A stretch of 20,709 nucleotides of DNA from JAJDIA01 sp031555505. Its GTDB lineage: Bacteria > Bacteroidota > Bacteroidia > Bacteroidales > Tannerellaceae. The stretch is from NCBI GenBank assembly GCA_031555505.1, contig JAVBUH010000049.1, forward strand, positions 1-20,709, written 5' to 3'. This document shows, piece by piece, positions 14,628-20,709 of the stretch; positions within the stretch are counted from its first letter, which is position 1; every line of letters begins with the position of its first letter. Below the pieces are notes generated by a model. The model saw only the letters and a program-made list of their open reading frames with translations, had not been told where the DNA came from and did no database searches. Position numbers and translations under genes: made by a program.

Positions 14628-16010
14628 TTATACTGGTTTTGAAAATGTTTTATCGGTTTGCATCATCAGCTTGTCTAAAGAGGCAGCCACATTCCTGACA
14701 AAGAGTTTACCTTCAGGTGTAACGCTTATCTGCCTTTGATTCAATGTGATAATACCGTCCTCGACAAATGTGCGAAACGTCTGCTCATTGTATGCAGTGG
14801 CTCCAATAAGGGTGTCTATGGGAAGGGAAAGTCTGTCCGAGAGTTCCTCCCAGTTGATGGCATAGTTACACATCAGGGTCTCAATCACTTCTTTCGTGAT
14901 ACATTCTTCCCGGTTCAGACGATAGCCTTTGACGGTTGCCAATGAGCCGGCTTCGATCCGTTCGACATACGCACCGATCTCCTTGGCATTCTGGGCATAT
15001 ACACCCTGCAACTGGCTGATACCGGTGACGCCGAACGCATATACCTGCCCGGTGGTGCGTCTGGTACAATACCCTTGGAAATTGCGGCGTAGTTGCTGTT
15101 GTTCCAGCGCCAGCAACAGTTCGTCTTCCCGACGGACAAAATGATCCAGGCCGATCGGACGGTAACCGGCAGCCAGCAACAACGCTTCCGCATCCCTGAA
15201 CATGCCGCTCTTCGCTTCACCGGCAGGCAGACCGGCTTTCTCCAGGATTAGTTGTTGCTTGTTTACCCAGGGGACATGCGCATACGAGAACGTAACCAGC
15301 CGGTCGGGCTGCCAGGCAATGGCCTGTTCGATGGTGCGTGCGAAACTCTCCCGCGTCTGGAAAGGCAGTCCATACAGGAAGTCCATATTGATGCTTCCCC
15401 CAGTGGAACGGAGGATTTGTATGATCATGTCTATCGGCAACAGCGACGGACGGCGGTTGACGGCTTTCAGCACCTCTTCGCGCGTATCCTGTATCCCGAT
15501 GCTGAAGCGGTTGAAACCCGCTTCCGGCAGCGCCATCCAGTATGCCTCGTCCAAATAACCCGGATGGCATTCGATCGCAATCTCGGGATGATCGATGCAG
15601 GAAAAAGCCGACAATAAATGGTCGTTCAACGCTTTCAATACCGCCACGGGGAGGAAGGTAGGCGATCCTCCGCCATAATGGATCTGTGCGATCTGCCGGG
15701 AAGGATCAATCATCCCGATCACGGCATCCATCTCCCGATGAAGGGCGGATACATACCGGTCTACTTCCGCCTGTTTCATCGCCGGGAACGAATTGCATCC
15801 GCAGTAATGGCAGAGATGGCGGCAGAAAGGGATGTGGATATAAAAAGACAGGTGGGTGGGCGACTGGGCATTGGAGGCACGGATTGCCCCTTCGTAGTCG
15901 GCCGCGCCGAACGCGCTGGTAAAATAATTGGCCGGCGGATAGCTGGTGTAGCGGGGAACCGGAATATTATATTTCTCCAGCAGGAAGGGTATGTTCTTCT
16001 CGTTTGTCAT
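14628..16010 (-). CDS. hemN: Oxygen-independent coproporphyrinogen III oxidase
   Basis: The 460-residue radical SAM enzyme turns coproporphyrinogen III into protoporphyrinogen IX without oxygen. Counted from the ATG at 16010, PRYTSYPP (19-26) is the HemN-specific N-terminal motif that separates it from HemW-like proteins. Cys63-x3-Cys67-x2-Cys70-x-Cys72 in IPFCRHLCHYCGC binds the 4Fe-4S cluster, and GGGSPT (SAM binding) follows. The length matches E. coli HemN (457). The ATG lies inside the end of the permease gene (44-nt overlap); a TTG four codons upstream is less likely. Its product feeds the HemG enzyme encoded next. Confidence 0.93.
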   Translation of the reverse strand: MTNEKNIPFLLEKYNIPVPRYTSYPPANYFTSAFGAADYEGAIRASNAQSPTHLSFYIHIPFCRHLCHYCGCNSFPAMKQAEVDRYVSALHREMDAVIGMIDPSRQIAQIHYGGGSPTFLPVAVLKALNDHLLSAFSCIDHPEIAIECHPGYLDEAYWMALPEAGFNRFSIGIQDTREEVLKAVNRRPSLLPIDMIIQILRSTGGSINMDFLYGLPFQTRESFARTIEQAIAWQPDRLVTFSYAHVPWVNKQQLILEKAGLPAGEAKSGMFRDAEALLLAAGYRPIGLDHFVRREDELLLALEQQQLRRNFQGYCTRRTTGQVYAFGVTGISQLQGVYAQNAKEIGAYVERIEAGSLATVKGYRLNREECITKEVIETLMCNYAINWEELSDRLSLPIDTLIGATAYNEQTFRTFVEDGIITLNQRQISVTPEGKLFVRNVAASLDKLMMQTDKTFSKPV

Positions 16011-17199
16011 GCTTAAAAACAATCAGGATGTAACAGAAAGTAAGCAACGCGAGGGATAGTTCGAACGCGAACAAGCCCCTGTATCCCAGGTGGTCGGCCA
16101 GCTTACCGCTCCCGATGGCGATCACCATGCTACTGAGGTGCGTGATCACGGTCTGCACGGTAAAGTCCGTGCCTTCCCTTCCCGGACGTACACAATCCAT
16201 GGCGGTGGTATAGACGATGATCGTTGCCATCCCATAACTTCCCCAGAGCAGGAAAATACCGACATACAGCATCCACGTTTCCGGATGGATGAACGACAGC
16301 CCCAGAAACCAGCCCGCCGTCACAATGATATTGCAGGCAAACAGCAGGCGCGACCGGAACCGTCCCAACCGGCGTACGATAAAACCACCGGCAAAAGCGG
16401 CCAGGAAGCCCACAAACGTGCCTGCCATCCCGTTCATCACCCCGATCTGTTTCATGCCATATCCCAGATCAACCAGATACGGTTTCAGCATCGCCAGGAT
16501 ACCGATCAGTCCGGAATAACAGAGAAACAGGAATCCGATCTGCCTGCCGATACCTTTCCGGGTGAAAAAATAAAACATATCCGCCCGTTTGGCACGCTCG
16601 GGTTTCGTATCGCGGTGTATCTGCATCCGGTGATTCAGTACCAGCGGCAGTAAAGCGATGAAGACAAACAGGGCAAGGAAGGGTAACATCCGGCTCCATC
16701 CAACTGCATGCAGCAACAGCAACAATACACCGCTCCCCAGCAAGGTGCCGCCAAAGCTCCCCATCGACTGCATACTGTTGACAAGGCTTTTATCTTTTCG
16801 GCTGAACGAAAGGACAGCCAACGCATCGGTCGCAATGTCTTGCGTAGCCGACGCGATGAAGGCAAGGATAATGAGGGGAAGGATCAGGTAGAAGTCCGCC
16901 TTAAAATCGAAGAACGCGATGATAAAGATCAAAGCGGCATACACCAGTTCGGCGGAGATGATCCATCGTTTATAATCGCGCACCGTTTCCATCCGCCTGT
17001 CCATAAAGGTACTCCACAGGAACTTCAGGATCCAGGGCAGCTTGATGAGTTGCAGCAGCCCGATGGTGGTCAGCGAGAAATTCTCCTGCCGCATCATAAC
17101 CGGCAGTGCGGTAGAGAAGAAACTCATCGGAATGGTCTGGGCAATGTACAGGCAGAAAAAGGTGCCCAGCTTACCAGCTTTCAGCTTATCTATGTGCAT
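15967..17199 (-). CDS. MFS permease of the AmpG/RhtX type, probable siderophore or porphyrin importer
   Basis: The 410-residue inner-membrane protein has about 12 hydrophobic segments. It carries the marks of the AmpG-related (PAT) branch of the major facilitator superfamily: KLPWILKFLWSTFMDR (53-68) and ATQDIATDALAVL (118-130). Known members import muropeptides (AmpG) or ferric siderophores as single-protein permeases (RhtX, FptX). The TonB-dependent receptor gene 12 nt upstream favours the siderophore/porphyrin role: the receptor would bring the ligand into the periplasm and this protein into the cytoplasm. The substrate is not shown by sequence. Its 3' end overlaps hemN by 44 nt. Confidence 0.75.
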   Translation of the reverse strand: MHIDKLKAGKLGTFFCLYIAQTIPMSFFSTALPVMMRQENFSLTTIGLLQLIKLPWILKFLWSTFMDRRMETVRDYKRWIISAELVYAALIFIIAFFDFKADFYLILPLIILAFIASATQDIATDALAVLSFSRKDKSLVNSMQSMGSFGGTLLGSGVLLLLLHAVGWSRMLPFLALFVFIALLPLVLNHRMQIHRDTKPERAKRADMFYFFTRKGIGRQIGFLFLCYSGLIGILAMLKPYLVDLGYGMKQIGVMNGMAGTFVGFLAAFAGGFIVRRLGRFRSRLLFACNIIVTAGWFLGLSFIHPETWMLYVGIFLLWGSYGMATIIVYTTAMDCVRPGREGTDFTVQTVITHLSSMVIAIGSGKLADHLGYRGLFAFELSLALLTFCYILIVFKHDKREEHTLPAGEI

Positions 17200-17211
17200 G
17201 GTTACAGGCTA

Positions 17212-19296
17212 TTAAAAATGGAACGACAGGTCAACACCGCAGGTAAACGGTTTACCCGCTTGGGCAAAGCCCTTACCGGAGGTTTCAAAATAGTAGGCAT
17301 TATAATCCTGTTGCCCGATATTCTTCTCCCATACGGCGAGGGTGACCGCTCCCAGCGTGGCGGCGATACGCCCGTTCAGGATACCGTAGTAAGGCTCGCT
17401 CACTTTGTTGTTGTCATTCCAATAAAACTTCCCCGTACCGTTGTACGACAGGCTGAACGTGAGCCGGTCTATCCCCGGGCCTACGGAGGATAGGGTGTAA
17501 TCGGCGCCGAGCGAAAGCGTATGGGCGGGCGCCATCGGAAGGTAATTGTCTGAATAGTCCACTTTCTCGCTCTGACGGTAGTCCTTGAACTTGGCATACG
17601 TGAACCCATAACCGGCTTGCAGCATCAGCCCGTTCAGCGGATTGGCCTGTAGGCTTGCCTCTACCCCTTCGCTGAAGGAGCGGCCTGCATTCTTCAACAT
17701 CTGTCCACGGCCACTGGGCAATACCTGGTAGATCTGCTGGTTACGCCAGTCGATATAAAACAGGGCGATCTCAGCCCGCAACAGGTTGTCGAAGAAATGC
17801 AGCTTGCTGCCCAGCTCGTAGTTCCAGCTGTATTCAGGCTTGAAGGAGCGGTCTTCGTCCCGTTCGAAGGAAGTATTGAACCCTCCCGTCTTATAGCCTT
17901 TCGTAACGGAGGCATACAACGTTTGGGTAGAAGGGAAAAGGTATTGCAGTACGATGCGGGGCGTGAGCTGGTCGAACTTCAGTTCATGACTATAGGTGTC
18001 TGTCTGCGTACGGGTATCCACCGTTTGTTTATATGCGATGTAATCGGTAGAAGCCTTTTCGTGGTCGTACCGGAGACCGAGGGTGAGCGATAGCCCGTCG
18101 GTCAGTAGGTTATCAATAACCGATTGATGATACAGGGCAATACCATAGGTAGGATTGTCGTACAATTTATCTGTTTCATACTGTTGTGCTTTGTATTCCA
18201 GGATCACTTCATTGTCCACCCCCTGCCAGAAGCCGAAGGCGCCAAAGAGCCACTGGTAGTTGCTGCCGGTATTCGACTTGAGGTTGATCTCTTGCGAGAG
18301 CATCCGTTGCGTCTGATCCTGGCGGGCGAAATAGATATGGGCGGTGGTGAAATCCTGATCGATACCCTGTTCGTCGGTAAGATACTGGAAAGCGGTCTGA
18401 CTGTTGAGGCTGAACCCGTTACCGATATACCCCAGGGTGAGGCCGGATGTGGAGATCAGCCGTTTGTAGGAACTGTAATCGTTGTAATTCACCTCTCCCG
18501 GTTTTCGGGTGAAGGAGTCAACCAACGCGTATGGATACCCACCCTGGTCTGAATAGTCTACTGAGCTTTGCAACTGGAACGTCCACGGTCCCGCCGGTCG
18601 CCATTCCAGGCGCACCCTTCCCGATCCGGCATCCGACTCATCGGCCTTTTTACCGGTATATTGATTTGTGAAAAAGCCTCCCAAATGGGAATAGTCGCCG
18701 GATACGGCATACCCGAACGTGTCGTTTGCCTTTCCATAGTGCGACATACCGAGGCTGCGGTCGGCATAGTTGCCCAGCCCCCCTTTGATTGTCGTCCCCT
18801 TATAGGTAAAAGGCGACCGCGTATGTATATTGATGATCCCTCCCATCGTGTTCCGTCCGTACAATGTTCCCTGGGGGCCACGCAGTACTTCCACTCCGGC
18901 TATCTCCGCCAGATCGAAATCGAACGCCGATTTCTCAAAATAAGGAACACCGTCCACGTAAAGCCCTACGGAAGGCGCGTTGATCTTCGACCCGATCCCG
19001 CGGATATATACCGGAGAGGTGAGCTTCGAGCCATAGTCGGGCATGAAGAAGTTGGGAACCCACGAACTGAACTCCTTGATATCGGTAATACTCCGGTTTC
19101 GCATTTCGGTTCCGGTAACGACGGAGACAGACAACGGGGCCGTTTGCAACCGGTTGTCTTGTTTGAAGGATTGTACGACAAGTTCTTTTAACTGTACGTT
19201 GTTGACTAATGTGTCCGTTTCTTCTCCGTGCAACGGATTGGACAGGATCAGTAAGGCGATAATGAGGGTGGAAAATTTCATTCCAATTTGTTTCAT
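17212..19296 (-). CDS. TonB-dependent outer-membrane receptor, siderophore type
   Basis: From the ATG at 19296 the product has 694 residues: a signal peptide to about residue 22, a TonB-box-like KELVVQS, a plug domain with VYIRGIG and VEVLRGPQGTLYGRNTMGGIINI-type motifs, then a long 22-strand barrel ending SFHF. It lacks the N-terminal carboxypeptidase-like domain of SusC glycan receptors, and no FRAP/NPNL haem-receptor motif is obvious, so a siderophore-type ligand is the best family guess. The longer open frame back to 19422 would begin upstream of the promoter and palindrome, so I reject it. An ATG at 19281 is an alternative. It is the first gene of the permease-hemN-hemG operon. Confidence 0.85.
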   Translation of the reverse strand: MKQIGMKFSTLIIALLILSNPLHGEETDTLVNNVQLKELVVQSFKQDNRLQTAPLSVSVVTGTEMRNRSITDIKEFSSWVPNFFMPDYGSKLTSPVYIRGIGSKINAPSVGLYVDGVPYFEKSAFDFDLAEIAGVEVLRGPQGTLYGRNTMGGIINIHTRSPFTYKGTTIKGGLGNYADRSLGMSHYGKANDTFGYAVSGDYSHLGGFFTNQYTGKKADESDAGSGRVRLEWRPAGPWTFQLQSSVDYSDQGGYPYALVDSFTRKPGEVNYNDYSSYKRLISTSGLTLGYIGNGFSLNSQTAFQYLTDEQGIDQDFTTAHIYFARQDQTQRMLSQEINLKSNTGSNYQWLFGAFGFWQGVDNEVILEYKAQQYETDKLYDNPTYGIALYHQSVIDNLLTDGLSLTLGLRYDHEKASTDYIAYKQTVDTRTQTDTYSHELKFDQLTPRIVLQYLFPSTQTLYASVTKGYKTGGFNTSFERDEDRSFKPEYSWNYELGSKLHFFDNLLRAEIALFYIDWRNQQIYQVLPSGRGQMLKNAGRSFSEGVEASLQANPLNGLMLQAGYGFTYAKFKDYRQSEKVDYSDNYLPMAPAHTLSLGADYTLSSVGPGIDRLTFSLSYNGTGKFYWNDNNKVSEPYYGILNGRIAATLGAVTLAVWEKNIGQQDYNAYYFETSGKGFAQAGKPFTCGVDLSFHF

Positions 19297-19338
19297 GGCA
19301 CTCGTTTGCGGATGACTATACTGTTTTTTTAACGCATG

Positions 19339-19369
19339 CAAAATAAACGAATCCTTTTTCACGATACAA
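19339..19369 (-). promoter_or_regulatory. Promoter of the receptor-permease-hemN-hemG operon
   Basis: On the minus strand TTATTTTG (19339-19346) fits the -7 consensus at seven of eight positions. TTG (19367-19369) lies exactly 20 nt upstream. It predicts a leader of about 35 nt before the ATG at 19296. The -33 TTG overlaps the end of the 20-bp palindrome at 19368-19387. Confidence 0.55.
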
Positions 19370-19387
19370 TCACTACATGTAGTGATT
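19368..19387. promoter_or_regulatory. Perfect 20-bp palindrome, probable operator of the haem/receptor operon
   Basis: AATCACTACATGTAGTGATT is its own exact reverse complement and overlaps the -33 element of the operon promoter. The ACTACA/TGTAGT halves recall sites of BlaI/MecI/CopY-type repressors (TACA..TGTA), but those usually have a two-base spacer that is absent here. The regulator is not encoded in this window as far as I can see. Confidence 0.65.
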
Positions 19388-19536
19388 TTTGCAGAGATCA
19401 TCCTTATGCCTGAAACAGGCAAACCTGATGTTGACGATACTTCTTCCTTTTGTGGACGTTTAAAAAGCGATTTACCGAAGGATTACGAAAAAAGTTGCTT
19501 TTTTATGTGTACTTACTTGATATATTGAATAATAGT

Positions 19537-19544
19537 TATATTTT
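19537..19544 (+). promoter_or_regulatory. Weak -7-like box before the broken ABC ATPase gene
   Basis: TATATTTT matches the -7 consensus at seven of eight positions, 30 nt before the ATG at 19575. A TTG (19517-19519) lies 17 nt upstream, shorter than usual. It may drive the broken ATPase gene and the permease behind it. Confidence 0.3.
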
Positions 19545-19574
19545 TACACAGTTCAACTGTTAAAATAGATTGCC

Positions 19575-19912
19575 ATGATTAAAACCGCAAATCTTCAGAA
19601 AATCTTCCGAACCGAAGAAGTGGAAACATGGGCGTTGAATAACGTCAGTTTAGAAATTACAGAGGGCGAGTTTGTCGCCATCATGGGATTACCAATCCCA
19701 AAATCGTCCTCGCTGACGAACCAACCGGTAACCTGGACTCGAAAAACGGCAAGGAAGTGATGGATCTGTTCACCGTACTCAACATAGAAGGAACTACAAT
19801 CATTATGGTGACCCACAGTCAACATGATGCGGAATATGCGACAAGGGTTATTAACTTGTTTGATGGGCAGGTGGTTACTGAGATCTTGTCTGAATTAACT
19901 ATCCATTCTTAA
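19575..19912 (+). pseudogene. ABC transporter ATP-binding protein with an internal out-of-frame deletion
   Basis: The 5' part encodes MIKTANLQKIFRTEEVETWA through GEFVAIMG (residues 1-39), the start of a LolD/MacB-type ATPase up to the Walker A loop. At about 19686-19690 it jumps to sequence that, in another frame (19688-19912), encodes TNPKIVLADEPTGNLDSKNG, VTHSQHDAEYA and an ordinary C-terminus. Walker B, the D-loop and the switch His are kept. The rest of Walker A, the Q-loop and the LSGGQ signature are gone, about 115-120 codons judged from the usual 220-240-residue length. The deletion is out of frame, so translation from the ATG stops at 19760. No active ATPase can be made from this copy. 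Confidence 0.85.
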
Positions 19913-19924
19913 TCTTTGCAGAAT

Positions 19925-20709
19925 ATGTTTTTACATTACCTCAAAATCGCATTTCGTAACCTGCGAAAATATAAGACTCAAAACATCATCAGCATTATCG
20001 GGCTGGCGATAGGGTTTGTCTGTTTTGCTTTTTCCGCCTTATGGATAAGGTATGAAATGAGTTACGACAATTTTCATCGGGACGCCGACAGGATATATGT
20101 TGTACAAAGAGTTCCATTCAAATGGATTAACGGTTCGAATGAAATACGGTACTATAATTCTCCTTATTTGTTCGCCGAATGGCTTGAATCCAATTATCCG
20201 GAGGTAGAAAAGGCCTGCGCTTTCCGAATTTCCAAAGTTATTTTAAGTACTACTAAAGATTTACCCATTCTACACCTTGATCATACTGTTAATCAATTTT
20301 TTAATCTGAATTTACCGGAATCCTTTTTTCTACTGCCGCAAGAGGGACGGCCTATGGCTGTATTACCTGAACTGGAGCATGAAGGAACAGCAGAAATGGT
20401 TAAACAACATACCGGTTGGGAAGTGGAGCTCATGCCCATATTGCATCATTGGCCGGCAAATACGAATATTAAGTTTCAAGCGGCTATTCCGATACATCAT
20501 GCCACTCCGGAACAATATTTAAAAAATTGGAATTTTGCAACTTGTGAAGTTTATATACGCCTAAAAAAAGGTGCGGATATACAAGTTCTTCAGGAAAAAT
20601 TGGATAAAGTGACCTTACCAGAGTCGTCTGTGCCAACATCATTTCTCCTGACGCCATTGACCGGTTTACGGTATATGAATCAGTCAAAGAATATATTCGC
20701 CAGTGTCAC
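19925..20709 (+). CDS. FtsX/MacB-type ABC transporter permease, partial at the window end
   Basis: The frame is open from ATG 19925 to the edge, 261 codons so far of an expected 700-800. It begins MFLHYLKIAFRNLRKYKTQN, followed by a membrane segment (about 22-43, IISIIGLAIGFVCFAFSALW) and the characteristic YEMSYDNFHRDADRIYVV. A periplasmic MacB_PCD-like domain follows up to LTPLTGLRY near the edge. Such permeases pair with a LolD/MacB-type ATPase to move lipoproteins, toxins or peptides, or transmit force across the envelope. Its cognate ATPase gene 12 nt upstream is broken, so it must borrow another ATPase or be inactive. The region is AT-rich (18 G/C of 60 at 20221-20280). Confidence 0.82.
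   Translation, partial: MFLHYLKIAFRNLRKYKTQNIISIIGLAIGFVCFAFSALWIRYEMSYDNFHRDADRIYVVQRVPFKWINGSNEIRYYNSPYLFAEWLESNYPEVEKACAFRISKVILSTTKDLPILHLDHTVNQFFNLNLPESFFLLPQEGRPMAVLPELEHEGTAEMVKQHTGWEVELMPILHHWPANTNIKFQAAIPIHHATPEQYLKNWNFATCEVYIRLKKGADIQVLQEKLDKVTLPESSVPTSFLLTPLTGLRYMNQSKNIFASV

Noticed and set aside
17212..19296. A SusC-type glycan receptor of a polysaccharide utilisation locus
   Set aside because: The N-terminal carboxypeptidase-like domain is absent, the length is short for SusC, and no SusD gene is adjacent.
1..20709. CRISPR array, tRNA or rRNA genes, insertion sequences
   Set aside because: No regularly spaced repeats of CRISPR size, no tRNA- or rRNA-like sequence and no transposase frame were seen by eye.

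Overview
The window looks like chromosomal DNA from an anaerobic Bacteroidales bacterium; Parabacteroides or a close relative is my guess, and I cannot name the species. Reasons: promoters of the Bacteroidetes type (-7 box TAnnTTTG, TTG near -33), starts that mostly lack a Shine-Dalgarno sequence, and typical gut Bacteroidales proteins (C69 dipeptidase, NhaD antiporter, YidE/AspT-type transporter, eukaryote-like hexokinase, PyrK/PyrD type 1B, short AMP nucleosidase, solo HsdR_N protein, TolB-like propeller remnant, FtsX/MacB-type permease).

Layout. 1-319: noncoding, rich in inverted and tandem repeats, ending in a terminator. 320-3921 (minus): an operon of NhaD antiporter, secreted C69 dipeptidase and small outer-membrane beta-barrel. 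4005-5684 (minus): a YidE/AspT-type transporter, divergent from a hexokinase at 5928-7133 (plus). 7141-7264: a terminator and a large hairpin that recurs at the left edge of the window. 7283-8967 (minus): pyrK-pyrD, the two subunits of NAD-dependent dihydroorotate dehydrogenase. 9026-9469 (minus): an XRE-family regulator, followed by a 680-bp AT-rich noncoding region with repeated GTTACA motifs, a nested palindrome and a possible small RNA. 10259-12073 (minus): AMP nucleosidase followed by DNA polymerase III delta. 12144-12632 (plus): an orphan HsdR_N-like protein. 12681-13241 (minus): a small unknown secreted protein and a decayed propeller fragment. 13242-19296 (minus): a four-gene operon, TonB-dependent receptor, AmpG/RhtX-like permease, hemN and hemG, with a perfect 20-bp palindrome over its promoter. 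19575-20709 (plus): an ABC ATPase gene broken by an internal out-of-frame deletion, followed by an FtsX/MacB-type permease that runs off the window.

The most interesting block is the receptor-permease-hemN-hemG operon. It joins outer- and inner-membrane import of one small molecule to the last two oxidations of protoporphyrin IX synthesis. In a group that usually lacks the early haem pathway, this suggests salvage of a porphyrin precursor, or haem synthesis co-regulated with iron-chelate uptake. The hemG stop codon abuts, in frame, the 3' remnant of an unrelated gene, and G+C in the operon (35/60 at 16321-16380) contrasts with the flank (18/60 at 20221-20280). Both hint at insertion or replacement. 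The remaining genes are mostly ordinary housekeeping and transport functions.
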